From positions 20,026,001 through 20,090,000 of the forward strand of contig CM041465.1 in assembly GCA_023213395.1 (NCBI GenBank): a stretch of 64,000 bases of DNA. Direction: 5' to 3'. The notes beneath the pieces are model-generated. The model made no database searches, was not told the DNA's origin, and saw nothing but the letters and a program-made list of their open reading frames with translations. The stretch comes from Cycas panzhihuaensis. Lineage: Eukaryota; Cycadophyta. The first letter of the stretch is position 1. Each line of letters begins with the position of its first letter. The translations under genes and the position numbers were made by a program. This document shows, piece after piece, positions 12,380-22,933 of the stretch.

Positions 12380-13585
12380 ACATGGAAAAAATACCCTCAT
12401 CATTCTACTGACAAAGTAAAGTCATGTGTTAGAGCTACTATGAAGAAATACTTCCTCATGGAGGATGTATTATATAAGAGGTCCTTCAACAAAGTCCTCC
12501 TCATTGCATTAGCCCTGATGAAGCTAACCAAATCTGCTATGAATGCCATAGTGGTATATATATAGGCCATTTTAGAGGCCAATCCATTGCCCAAGGGATC
12601 CTTTGCATGGGTTACTATTAGTTGTTCCTCTTCAAGGATACCCATGCTTATGTGCAACATTACTATAAGTGCCAAGACCATGCCAACATGATTGATTTTC
12701 CTCCTAACGTGCTCAATCATATCCCTATGGCCTTTCTCCAAATGGGGTCTAGACCTCATTGGATCCATTACTCCTCCATCTTCGTTCTAACATAAGTTTA
12801 TCTTAACCACAAAAGGATACTTCACCAAGTAGGTTAAAGTAATTTTATTATCATCTATTATAGGTAAGACTATTGCCACTTTCATCTACTAACATATTAT
12901 TTGTCAATTTGGGGTCCTTGATGTTTTAATCATAGATAATGATACATCATTTTATAATAAGGAGATGGATGAGCTTTGTGAGAAATTTAGGGTTTCTCAC
13001 AAAACATCATCCTCTTATTACCCCAAGGCCAATGGCCAAATCAAATCCTTCAACAAAACCCTTATCAACATTTTGAAGAAGATGGTTGCCTAATCTCAAA
13101 GAGATTGGCATCTCTGACTTTACTCAACCTTATGGGCCTATCGCATATCGATTCATACCACAATAGGAATGACTCTACTCTCCCTAGTGTATGGAATAGA
13201 GGTAGTGTTACCCTTGGAGGTTGAGATTCTCTCTCTAAGGGTCTCCCTTAGGGGATTCACTAATGAAGAGTAGTGCCACTAGGCTCACCTCCTTGATTTG
13301 GAGGCCTTGAGATGCTTAGTAGCCTACCAAGATTACCTCACTTCTAAGGCTAGGGTGAATAGGATGTATGATAAATGACTATGTCCATGCCCTCTAAACC
13401 TCGAGGACCAGGTCCTCAAGTTGGAATATCTCCATAATTGGTTGTCCAAGTTTGGCCTCAAGTAGGTGGGTCCTTTCAACATTCTCAAGAGCCTTGAGAA
13501 TGGTTCTTATAGGATAGCAACATTGGAAGGATTCGAGTTGAATAAGGTCTTGAATGGCAAGTTCTTGAGGAAATTCTATTCATGA
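12380..13585 (+). pseudogene. Tat-A integrase relic and pol C-terminus
   Basis: The HHCC zinc-binding part lies at about 12500-12700 (ECHSGIYIGHFRGQS, later HAYVQHYYKCQDHAN). The core shows WGLDLIG (about 12745, first Asp), IDNDTSFYN (about 12935, second Asp) and PKANGQIKSFNK (about 13025), where the usual Glu of NGQ-x-E has become Lys. The GPY/F-like segment LKYVGPFNILKSLENGSYRIA (with a stop at the Y position) is at about 13455-13520. The protein ends with NGKFLRKFYS near 13585. It is heavily interrupted. Confidence 0.8.
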
Positions 13586-14529
13586 TCCCTTTTTCTTCTA
13601 AGTGGAATGAGTGCCTCTCCTTCACTTCAAAATGAGCCTAAACTACCTCCTAGATATTTTGCCATGCCTCCACATTGGGAGCATGATATGTGTTTAGGTC
13701 TTTAGTTACTCCATATATTGATGTGGTAGCCATGTCTCTTGCTGAAGTAGCTTCCTACCCCCCCTTCAATAATGAATCACCCCTTTTGTCCATGAATATT
13801 AGCAACTATTTTATTATATTGGTTTGTCACCATAGTTATGGTTAGAGTTTCATCCATGAAAGCAACCTCTCCCACTTTTGAGTGTAAGTCACTATCTGGA
13901 GAAGTCCCTTGGGATAGTTCCTATCCCTATTTGATTGTTTCTTTGGGATATCCATACTTAATTCAATTTCTTTCTTGATGGGATCCCTATGTTCCACCTG
14001 AGGGACATACATGATCCCCTCGCCCCAGTCTCATATAAGGCCACTTATCATATAGGGTGATCGTGTGTGCCCGGTGTGAGTGCCATGCCATATAAAATAA
14101 AGCATTCAAGCTAAAAACATATATATGCAAGATATAATAAGATAGTGATCTAAACCCATACTATACTCTATGCATCTATATATCCATACACACATGCCTA
14201 TTTGCCTATCTACATTCATACATCAATAATCAATAAGATAGGCAAAGTATATCAAAATGGGATGTTAATGTGGCCCCTGTATATATACAAAATAAATAAT
14301 GGTATAAAGTGTTAGCAATATATGCCTGAGGAAGCCAAACCCTTACAAGGGGAAGGTATAATCATACATCCATGTATCATAAGGAACCCCCTAAAGGTTT
14401 GAAGCTTTCTTGCATAAAAAATCTATAGTACAATAGTCCCGTGAGGCTGTCACATCCTCATGGCATATCACCTCCTAGTCTATATGCTCCTTCACTTGGG
14501 GACCACATCCCTCCTAAGCTTCTCTTCCT
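13586..14529 (+). other. Tat-A spacer between pol and the antisense gene
   Basis: No reading frame is supported. Landmarks are shared in order with 57832-58540 of Tat-B reverse-complemented, including a stretch rich in TATATA/CATATA (about 14090-14280; 58030-58200 in Tat-B) and a C/T-rich piece near 14370. This is therefore the spacer holding the 3' ends of two convergent transcription units: pol on plus and the antisense gene on minus. Confidence 0.5.
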
Positions 14530-15698
14530 CCTTTACTAGGTCCTGACCTCGCTTTTATCATCTCTCACCCTCTTCTTAGATGGCATCACTGTGTGAGTCT
14601 TGCTACATGAGGAATGAGTGATTATCTGGTTAACTAATTGGTCATATCTCCTCTGTAGCTTGTCCCTCTCACCTAATAACCAATCCTACTCCCTCTCCAT
14701 CCCACAAAGCCTCTCCTCAAGTACAATAACACTCATATCACTCCCAATAGCTACAACTCCTCTCCCTTGAGCCTCCAACACCTATACTCAAGCTCATAGC
14801 TAGTCCCTCTTCCCCTAGAGTTAATCCCTCACTCCCCAGAGCTGCCCCTCCCTCACCTACACCCTTAGGCCTCCGTGGCCCATATATCTCATACTCATAT
14901 GAGGGGAGTGAATTCCACTACATACTATCCTATTGATCCTAGCTCCTTGCCACCTATGATATGAGGCTATACCTCCTTGTGCATACATAAGAAGAGATTG
15001 ATAACCACCTACCTCACCAACTCTCTTATATCACCTCTACCTATTATCTATATATACCAAGGTATAAATAGAAATGAATATAATAATCCATCAAAATATA
15101 AAATATATGAAATATATTAAATAAATTTCATAAGTATCAAATGACCAAATCAAAAGCTAAAGCTAGAGAAGAATGGGAGATCTCACCTCCTGGAGTGACT
15201 GGTGCCTCCTCAACTACCACATCCATAACTATAGCTACTATCTCCTCTACTCCTAGCTCATCTTCCTCCTCTAGAGCAATGAGTGCATTACCTCCCTTAG
15301 CCTCCTCTACTCTAAGGTCCTCCTCTCTACCTGTAGCTAAAGTTGCCTCCTTTACTTTTGTTATCATTGCCTCTACCTCTAGGTCATCATTGATAGCTTC
15401 ATCACCCTCCTCGTCATTCCCTGACTCCTCTCCTATAGCATTGTATACCTTGCATCCCTCCTTGTTGCTCCTCTAGTGGATAGTATGGTATGGGTATCTC
15501 ACGTAGTCACTTAACATAAGGAGATATAGATATGTGGCTCCCACTAATCCCCTAACATGTGCCAGCTCTCTTGCACTCTGAAATTAGGTATGCCACCTAT
15601 GCACCATCAGAGTATAGGTTGCCATAGATTGTGGACCTACTACTGGTACCACTTCATGGAAGTGATAAAAGAACTTGAAATGGGTTAATGTCATAAGG
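14530..15698 (-). pseudogene. Antisense PMD-like gene of Tat-A, 3' half (decayed)
   Basis: Homologous to the antisense gene of Tat-B (55511-57831) over at least three blocks on the minus strand. At about 15600-15690, KFFYHFHEVVPVVGPQ then MVHRW correspond to WYFDHFAAVAPVGGPH then MVH(R)W. At 15137-15470 lies the acidic linker (EEEDELGVEEIVAIV). At about 14560-14640, GERDKLQRRYDQLVNQI matches GERDRI.ARYDQLVAQM. An AT-rich gap at about 15056-15140 occupies the place of intron 2 and ends in TATATAG on the gene's strand. The 5' half, including the PMD core, is missing because an LTR-X element begins at 15699. Stops abound. Confidence 0.7.
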
Positions 15699-15969
15699 TA
15701 CATTAGTTAATTATTTCTAAAAAGGGTCTTAAGTAAACTTTAAATTAGATCACTTAAGTGAAATGCATTTTCATATTCATTATGTGTAATTTCATTTCAT
15801 CTAACTCTAATGCTCCCTCCCTCAATATAAAAATAAATTATCAATGGAGGAGGATCATTGTTACCTCCCTGTTTTATGAGAGCTACTCTCTTTCTCTAAA
15901 CTCTCTCTTACTTCTATGTTTACCTTTATGTTTAGTGCATGAAGATGAAGGATAGATCCACTCTTTTCA
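15699..15969 (+). repeat. LTR-X copy 1 (plus orientation)
   Basis: About 271 bp ending in CA at 15968-15969, followed after 2 bp by a Met-type PBS. It matches, in reverse orientation, the copies at 16640-16921 and 49459-49742. Shared landmarks include AGTGAAATG, CTAATGCTC..CCTC and the GGATCCA-like end before TTCA. The left edge (TA for TG at 15699) is inferred from alignment with the other two. It interrupts the antisense gene of Tat-A. Confidence 0.65.
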
Positions 15970-15971
15970 TA

Positions 15972-15983
15972 TGGTATCAGAGC
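15972..15983 (+). other. Primer-binding site of the LTR-X element
   Basis: TGGTATCAGAGC is complementary to the 3' end of plant initiator tRNA-Met. It lies 2 bp after the LTR end, the expected position for priming minus-strand DNA synthesis, and fixes the plus orientation of this element. Confidence 0.85.
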
Positions 15984-16639
15984 TTGCTTCCTTCATATTC
16001 CTCACTTGCACTTACAATGGAGCCATCACTTCCTTCTCCTCCATAATCCATGTGGTAAAGGAGATTGTAAAAGTGGATTTGAAAATATTTTTAAGTTCTT
16101 ATCATAACATATTTAGTATTGTTTACTTTCTCTTTCTCTTTTATAGGCTTAGAAGTATAATATAAGGAGTTGTAAGGCCCAAGGATTCCAATCCTTTGGT
16201 AGCCATTTATGTTATATTATTCTTCTTTTCTTTCCCCTCTTTTTGTCCATTTAATAAGGGGAAATGCTACTAAATCTTTTTTATCTTTTAGAAGAATGAT
16301 TATAAGGGAAAGTTCTACCCACTTTTTTAGAGAATTTAGAGCCATTTAAAATATCCATCATTTTATACTCTCATCTTACCTATATTAGGATCCTAGTAAT
16401 AAAAAAATGATGGAAATTTCATATGGTATCATGTGTTGATGAGATGTTAGCAAGCTAAAATTTCTATAAAAATAAAATATACTTATTGAACTTCACAGGT
16501 CTGCCAAATCTTCTACAAAGCTCCAAGTGACCTAATCTCAATTATTAAAGATGAGGCTCTGGGTCTAGTTTCCAACATAAAAACTAGCACCCAATTTCAT
16601 TGTTATATGAGAAAGTTATTGTTATTTTAGTGAACATCA
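15984..16639 (+). other. Interior of the LTR-X element and flank; no coding sequence
   Basis: Directly after the PBS the sequence CACTTACAATGGAGCCAT resembles CACTTGCATGGAGCCAT at the same distance from the PBS of the minus-strand copy near 49400, so both have the same leader. No gag or pol motif appears. A second block, about 16540-16630 (GTCTAGTTTCCAACAT, GAGAAAGTTATTGTTATTTTAG), recurs at about 49870-49955, outside that copy's LTR. The arrangement suggests a rearranged non-autonomous element. Confidence 0.5.
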
Positions 16640-16921
16640 TAAAGGAAGGATGGATTTAGGGAATAAATCACTCACATGCACATAATGGAAATGGAGAATG
16701 AAAAAGAGATAAAACAAGATATGAGAGCAAAGCTTAGAGATGAGAATGAATAATGACTCCCTCCTTGAGATTTTACATTTTATTATTGAGGGTGAGCATT
16801 AGGGTTGAGATTTTCCCACCTAATGACAGGAACCTGAAATTACATCTAAATTCACATAAAGTGCATTTCACTAAGAGACTAATGTTAATAATATATTCTA
16901 AGGTCACTTAATTAATCTACA
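16640..16921 (-). repeat. LTR-X copy 2 (minus orientation)
   Basis: Highly similar, colinear and in the same orientation as 49459-49742. Shared strings include GAGAATGAATAATGACTCC and ATTGAGGGTGAGCATTAGGG. The inner side (left) has no PBS, and the flanking 5-mers (CATCA / TAAAT) do not form a target duplication. So this is neither a clean 5' LTR nor a clean solo LTR. Confidence 0.7.
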
Positions 16922-17164
16922 TAAATGGACATTTTGAGAAAATCTATTATATGAGGTCTTCATTTGAGCCTTGTTATTATATTAAAATTTTAAATGAAAC
17001 TTTTATAGGAAAACCCTCATGGGGAATAAAAACCCATGAACTTTCTAATATGAATAGCCCCTTTTATAAATCAAAATGGCTAAAGTGGCTCTTTAATGTT
17101 GCCTGATAGCCAAGTAGCTTAAATGTTCAGCTTAATTTACTGAGTCTCCATATACTATTTGGTC

Positions 17165-17335
17165 ATCCCCTATGCCCTTTTGGGTTTTCACAAGTACTAA
17201 TTTCTAAAACTAGTACAACCCTTATCCTTTTGTGTCCACATGGGATTTTCACAAATAGGATAGAGCAAAGACTTACTCTTATTCTTCTATGCCTATAAGG
17301 GATTTTCATGAATAGAATAGAGTATGATAATTATG
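17165..17335. repeat. Three degenerate tandem units of 57-60 bp, probably in the Copia-C1 3' LTR
   Basis: The block GGG(A)TTTTCA(C/T)(A/G)A(A/G)TA starts at 17182, 17242 and 17299, each preceded by a CTTTT/CTATGCC-type stretch. On the minus strand a TGATAAC edge at 17340-17341, preceded by a purine run (complement of TCTTCTTT, 17342-17349), lies just after the Copia-C1 pol stop. The repeats may thus sit at the start of that element's 3' LTR. The rest of 16922-17393 holds no coding sequence. Confidence 0.5.
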
Positions 17336-17393
17336 TTATCATCTTCTTTAATTAGTTGAAGATGGAGGCCTTAAGGCCAAGCTACCTTTAGAA

Positions 17394-18677
17394 CTATTCA
17401 AACTTCATCTTTTGTAGTGGTTTGGTGAAGATATCAGCCACTTAATCTATTGTGGGGCAGTATTCTAGTTGCATTATTCCATCATGAATAAGTTCTCTAA
17501 TCCTATAGACTTTCATACTTATGTGTTTGCTATGATCGTGAAATATAAGATTTTTCACCATGTGGATTGTTGATTGATTATCTACATGAAGGCCAGTAGT
17601 ACTTGTTTGGGTGATATTCAATGTTTCCAATAATTTTCTAAGCTATATCACCTCCTTACTAGTCTTAGAAGTAGTAATGTATTGAACTTTAGCAGTCAAA
17701 TCAACAACTATCTTCTGCCATCTAAATCTCCATAATATTCGTGTTATTCCAAGAAATGTTACATACCTAAATGTAGATCTTTTTTTATCTTTATTTCCTA
17801 TAAATTCTAAGTCTATGTATGTAGAAAGATTAATTTATTATTAGGTTCATATAATAGACCAAAATTTCTAGTTGTCTTTAGGTATTTTAACACTCGAACT
17901 GTTGCCTACCAGTGATTCTGCTAAGGATTTGCCATGAATTATGTAAGAATATCAATAGAGTGTGCAATATCTAGCCTTATATTGGTAGTGTAGATGAGAC
18001 TACCTATAAGTTTCCTATAAAGTGTTGTGTCTACATCCCAAGAATTTCCATCAAGTGAGAGTTTGGTATTAGGGTCCATAAGTAAAGCCATTAGTTGAGA
18101 ATCTTCTAACTGAAACTTGGTTAGATTGTTGATGTACTTTTCTTGAGAGAGGAAAAATTTTTCATTCTTTTTGTGTTACTTCAATTCTTAAGTAATATTT
18201 CATCAAACCAAGGTTAGATAATTTGAACATTTTACCAAGGTCCTTTTTCAGCTGGTTTATTACATGTTCATTGTTACCCATTACTAGCATGTCATCCACA
18301 AAGATTATGAGATAAGTGACTTTGTCCTTTTAGCACTTAATGAAGAATGTTATATCAATATCTTGGTAGTCATAATCCTCATATCCAGGATGCCTCATTC
18401 CTTTAGACAACCTGTAAAACCAATCATGAGGGGCTTATTTAGGGTCATACAAGGACTTTCTAAGCCTACAAACCTTATGCTCCTAACCTTCGATCTCATA
18501 TCCTTCTGACTAAGCCATATAAATTTCTTCTTTAAGATCCCTATTGAGAAACATAGTTTTAATATTGAGTTGGTGGATTTTCCAACCCTGTTAAGTAGCT
18601 AAGGCCACAAGAGTTCTAATTGTAGGCTACTTAGTTATAGGTACAAAGACTTTAGTATAGTCGATACCTTCCCTTTA
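17394..18677 (-). pseudogene. Copia-C1 pol, C-terminal part: RT end and RNase H
   Basis: Minus-strand copia RT and RNase H. The RT motif F-V-D-D, with both catalytic Asp, is near 18290 (VTYLIIFVDDMLVMGNN). YGLKQAP appears as YDPK.AP near 18440. The RNase H end has VDNQSTIHMVKNLIFHDHSKHI at 17442-17630 (two pieces of one open stretch). The product ends ADIFTKPLQKMKFE with a stop at 17394. The upstream half lies at 37211-39330; Gypsy-1 split the gene inside RT. The reading frame continues across the two halves once the inserted 18.5 kb and one CTTTA copy are set aside, with one Gln-type stop at the join. Confidence 0.85.
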
Positions 18678-19612
18678 TGATCTAGGAGGATCTACCATAT
18701 GTCTACAGGAGGTAGTAAATACTAGGCATTGGTACAACTAAAAGAAATAAGGCCAAATGGTGTCAAACTAATATGAAATTTTATGGAAAATAAGAAGACA
18801 ATCCCACTACATATGTGCAAAAGGTGGGGTTAAAAAAATATCATTTGATTAAATGAAAAGCCTTGTTTTATAGAAAATAGATCCTACAGCCAATAGAAAA
18901 ATAACAAATACATACTATTATTAAATCAATGAAAATAAGATCAAATAATATCCAAATGATCTACAATTCATGTGAAGTAAAGGGGACACAAATTTAAGAT
19001 AAATTAGAATTTATTAGCCTGAGGTACCAAGCTACAACTTTTCAGAATTACATGAATACCACTTGGACAACATGCATTCTAGTTGTTAGTGGTTGTACTT
19101 GCATGATTCCCACTTGTTAAACATGTATTTTAGGTTTCTTTCTATAAATTAAGCCCTCTTTAGCTTATTGGTGTTAGAGACTTGGTTCTTATGTGTGAGA
19201 TACACTTGACTTGGGAGCATCATTAAGGAAGTACTTGGAGGGTTTTAGAGACCATAAAGGAGGTAAAATTCAATACTTCAAGCATCCATTATGGAGAGTA
19301 GGAGCTTCATTGAAGGAGTCTTGGGAAGTTGGAGCCCTCTTGTGGTATAATTATATCATTTATTCCTTGTAAGTTGCCCATTCTTTACTAGTTATTTTCT
19401 CCACCATTAAATGGAGGTTTTTCTAGTTTAATAAAAGTATAACTTTTCTTAACTTGGAGCAATGACACATATGAATGATTTGGTGTAGAATTTTCTTTTA
19501 TGGGCTTATTCTTATATTGATGTTATTGGGAATTTTGCACTAACACCCTAGGATGCCAAGGAGAAAGGTTGGTAATTAATTTCTTTACTAATCATGCTCT
19601 ACTTTGGGATCA
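18678..19612 (+). repeat. 5' LTR of Gypsy-1 (935 bp)
   Basis: Begins TGATCTAGGAGGATC and ends CTTTGGGATCA. It is matched by the 3' LTR, which is split into 30948-31481 and 36787-37210. Shared stretches include CATATGTCTACAGGAGGTA near the start and CACCATTAAATGGAGG near 19410 (TAAATAGAGG in the 3' copy). Differences are frequent, so the insertion is old. Confidence 0.9.
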
Positions 19613-19618
19613 TATTTT

Positions 19619-19630
19619 TGGTACTAGAGC
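19619..19630 (+). other. Gypsy-1 primer-binding site (mutated Met type)
   Basis: TGGTACTAGAGC lies 6 bp after the LTR end and differs from TGGTATCAGAGC at two adjacent positions. Gypsy-2 has the same 6-bp spacing (PBS at 42456), supporting the assignment. Confidence 0.7.
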
Positions 19631-19746
19631 ATGTGATCTTTGTTATAGGGACTTGAATGGTACAAATAAGGAAAGCATTCTAAGAGAAAAGAGAATCATT
19701 TCTTGTGTTGTAATCACCAAGAAGACCAAGAAAGATTCCAAGCACC

Positions 19747-20739
19747 ATGGCTGAAAACAAAGATGGAGAAATCGGATTTGAGAAGCTTGAGAATAATGTA
19801 GAAGTTTTGATATAAATGATAACCTATCTTCTACCTCTAGTCAAGGGAAAAGGCAAAAAGAAGGAAGTTGAAGGAGGATCCATGGATGCCCACAACCATG
19901 AAGAGGAAGAGGAGGAGACCTTAAAGCACTTATTTGAAGAAAGCAAAGGTACTTCATCTCATCAACCCTTCAAGGTGGAGGTAAAGTTGTACATTCTAAC
20001 TTATAATGGAGAGGTAAATGCTGAAAAGTTAGACCATTGGCTGGATCAACTTGAAACCTACTTCATAATTTATGCTTATAGTAATTCTCAAAAGCTTTCA
20101 TCTGCTAGGCTCAAGTTATGCAAGCATGCATTGACATAGTGGAATACATATTTGAAGACTCAAGATGTATCTTCTTTTTCTTAGATGGATTTTAAGAAAG
20201 TAATAAAGAAGCAATACTACCCCATAGGTCATGCGGAAGACCAATACATCACTTGGCAATATTTATGCCAAGGGAGAGGTGTATATGACCAAGATTATAC
20301 TTCTTTATTTTTTAAGCATGGCATGTTACTTGGTATTAATATGGATGGATATAACACTCTTATGAAATTCATTAAAGGATTACATGAATATGTAAGGAAG
20401 GAAATAAGGCTTTTTAAGGTTCAATCCATTAGAGAAGCAAGTAAAATGGATATTTCAATAGAAAGTAAAAGTAAGAAACCTACATTTATGTCTAAAGATT
20501 ATACTTTTATTTCTAATAAGTATGAAAAGAATCCTAAATTGCACTCATCTAAAAGGCAAGAAGGAAAGAAGAAAAGAACTGATTTTGTTAAAAGTTCTAA
20601 CTATTGTGAACATTGTGATATTAGTGGTCATGTTACAGTAAAGTGTTGGAAATTGCATCCAGAGCTAAAGCCAAAGCATATCAAGGATATGGAATCAAGA
20701 AAAAAGGAAAAAGAGAATGGACTACTTTCTAAGGTGTAG
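19747..20739 (+). pseudogene. Gypsy-1 gag
   Basis: The start is at 19747 (MAENKDGEIGFEKLENN). The same frame continues to 20739, broken only by three stops, each where a Gln or Trp codon is expected (for example before WNTYLKTQD). A lysine- and glutamate-rich N-terminal part (KGKGKKKEVEGG, HNHEEEEEET) leads into the gag domain: VNAEKLDHWLDQLETYF, then RLKLCKHALT, then GRGVYDQDYTSLF. It ends with a zinc knuckle C-EH-C-DISG-H-VTVK-C (about 20610-20655). The counterpart in Gypsy-2 starts at 42636. It would form the particle and package RNA. Confidence 0.85.
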
Positions 20740-21370
20740 CTTCAAAATGAAAGAGAAGAAGAGAAGGTTACTCTACTTATAAATTATGGAAATGATGCTA
20801 AAAGGGAGGAATTATTTCACTTGAAGCTTCAAGTAGGAAATAATATTATTGGTACCGTTATAGATATAGTGAGCCAAAAGAATTTGATCTTTAGAAAATT
20901 TGGTAAAGAGCCTTGGGTTGATAACTACTCCTCACCCTTGCCCATATCCTCTTGGTTGGATCCATAAAGATGTGGAAATGTAAATATCAAAGCAATTTAC
21001 AATTAAATTTTCCATCACTAATGCTTTTATTGATGAAGTGATATGTGATGTGGTACCATTAGATGTGTACCATGTTGTACTTAGGAGTCCCTACTTGTGG
21101 GATTAAGATATACTCTTTTATCGAAGGGAGAGAAAGTATCAGTTGATGAAGGATAATAAGGGCTTCATCATAAAGGCTACAAAGAAGCACTTGGATAAGA
21201 TGACATTAATTTCAACCACTCAAGCAAAAAGGATGATCAATGCATGTGGCAAATTTATCATCTTAATGATAAGGAGCAAAGAAGATCCAAGAGATAAAGG
21301 AGGCCCTTCTACCTACACTCTTCTTGTATCACCTAAATAAATACAATAAATTAAGGAGTTGAAGAGAAGG
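20740..21370 (+). pseudogene. Gypsy-1 protease and linker to RT
   Basis: The protease relic is at about 20820-20900: GNNIIGTVIDIVSQKNLIF, where retropepsins of this group have VDTGSQKNLI. The catalytic Asp remains but T-G has become I-V. The next stretch, PLDVYHVVLRSPYLWD (about 21057-21100), is the usual protease end (LGNPYLWD type). A frame change separates it from 21143-21340, a lysine-rich linker. Inactive as read. Confidence 0.7.
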
Positions 21371-22470
21371 TATGACATTCTATTTTAGTATGTTGATGGG
21401 CTACCACCAAAGGGAAAGATAAACCATGAAATCACTCTTGTAGGAGATGCACCATTGCCTAATGTTGCTTTGTATAGGCACTCCATTATAGAGAATAATG
21501 AGATAAAGAGACAAGTTGAGGAGTTACTTGATCAAGGGGTCATAAGACCTTCATGGTCACCTTCTGGGTCACCAATTATATTGGTGCCTAAAAAGGATGG
21601 AGGATGGAGAATATGTGTATACTTTTATGCTTTGAATAAAATCATAATTAGAAATTGCTATCCCTTTCCTCACATAGATGATGTGCTTGATCAAATTCAT
21701 GATGCTTTCTATTTTACTAAGTTTTATTTGAAAAGTAGTTATCATCAAGTTAGGGTCAGAGAGGAGGACACATGGAAGATGACCTTCAAAACAAAGCAAT
21801 GACTCTTTAAATGGATGGTTATGCCTTTTAGATTGTGTAATGCTCTTGCAACATTCATGAGGCTAATGAATAAAGTATTGATGCCTTACTTAGATAATTT
21901 CGTTATTGTGTTCTTGATAACATTTTAATTTTTAGCAACACATGGGAGGAATATTTGTAGCACATAAAAGAAGTTTTGAATATTTTGGCTAAGCATCATT
22001 TAAAGCTTAATGTGAAGAAGCATGAATTTGGAAAGAAGAACTTAGTCTTCTTGGGTTTTGTGGTTGGAGGAGGAAAGTTGAATATCAATCCACTCAAGAC
22101 CCAAGCCATCTTCAAATGGCCTAAGCCAACAAACATCACAGAGGTGAGAAGTTTTTTAGAAGCTTGTCAATACTTGAGAAAGTTTATTCTTCATTTCTCA
22201 CAGGTTGTAGCACCTCTACATGGATTGATAAAAGTTAGTAAAAAGTTTACTAGGGGTTCCGAGGAGGAAGAAGTTTTTCTTCTTTTAAAGAAGAAAATTT
22301 ATGAAGCACCAGTTTTGATAATGCCAAATTTGTAAAGGCCTTTTGAAATAGAAGTTAATACAAGTGAAAATACGATGGGAGCTATCCTTATTCAAGATGG
22401 GAAGCCTATTGCTTACCATTCAAAAGCCTTCACCTCTCAAGTGAAAAACTACCCAACATATGATCGGGAA
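21371..22470 (+). pseudogene. Gypsy-1 reverse transcriptase and first part of RNase H
   Basis: RT starts within the 21455-21802 open stretch: [20 protein letters not shown], then FTKFYLKSSYHQVRV. The catalytic box is damaged twice. A base is missing in the codon before D at about 21915, shifting the frame, and the second Asp has become Asn (GAT AAC at 21916-21921). The frame then continues at 21976-22335 (VFLGFVVGGGKLNINP, VRSFLEACQYLRKF) into RNase H (ENTMGAILIQDGKPIAYHSK). It stops at NYPTYDRE, where Copia-A2 is inserted at 22471. The remainder resumes at 29343. Confidence 0.88.
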
Positions 22471-22922
22471 TGTTAGAAAAGCTAATGTTACTTTTCGATC
22501 ACATGTCTAAATATAAATTTAAGTTATCTAAAGGTCCCTTTTTATAAAATTAATGTTAATTATTATTTATTATGTAAAGTTCATTGAAATGAGTAATTTC
22601 CCATTTCAACGGACCTCTCATTGTTTAATTAGCCTTTCTTAGATTCTAGGAGTTGGTTCAAGAATCTAGGAGGCTCTCATAAGCCTGTTTGAAGGCTGGT
22701 TTCATCTTTAGTTAGTACGTAAGTATTCTTGGTTAGGTCTATTTTTTGAAATCTATATAAAAGATTTCAATCAATAAACTCATACTTTCAAGAGGTGGTT
22801 TTTCTTCCCCAAAAGGGATTTTCCACCTACCAAGTATGTGTACATGCGTAATGTCAATTTCTTCCTGTGAATGCTTAATTATTTGATCCTGCTAATATTG
22901 TACATGATACCTATTTTAAACA
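22471..22922 (+). repeat. 5' LTR of Copia-A2 (452 bp)
   Basis: TGTTAG...AAACA. Contains GAGGTGGTTTTTCTTCCCC followed by GGGATTTTCCACCT (22790-22828), complementary arms of a possible hairpin in the transcript's terminal region. This pair is also kept in Copia-A1. Confidence 0.95.
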
Positions 22923-22933
22923 TGGTATCAGAG
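22923..22933 (+). other. Copia-A2 primer-binding site
   Basis: TGGTATCAGAG starts immediately after the LTR. Eleven bases match the initiator tRNA-Met complement before the match ends (T instead of C). Confidence 0.9.

Larger units (their letters stand above)
6600..15698 (+). mobile_element. Tat-A: old Ty3/gypsy element (Tat-like) with an antisense gene in its 3' part
   Basis: The order gag, protease, RT, RNase H, integrase (integrase last) on the plus strand makes this Ty3/gypsy. Every part from gag (6779) to the pol end (about 13585) has a counterpart in Tat-B (62869 to 58560 on the minus strand), including the linker before RT. RT and integrase motifs (WGIF, FGLNN, the integrase PKANGQ block) resemble plant Tat/Athila-type elements rather than chromoviruses, and there is no chromodomain. 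A homologous antisense gene follows pol in both copies. Here it is cut at 15698 by the insertion of an LTR-X element. LTRs were not identified, so the left limit is approximate. Confidence 0.75.

Noticed and set aside
15141-15476. Serine-rich 111-aa plus-strand frame
   Set aside because: It is the complement of the acidic linker of the antisense gene (minus strand), which has a homologue in Tat-B; the plus-strand frame has none.
15972-15983. Possible tRNA gene at TGGTATCAGAGC sites
   Set aside because: Only the primer-binding segment is present, next to LTR ends; no tRNA cloverleaf.
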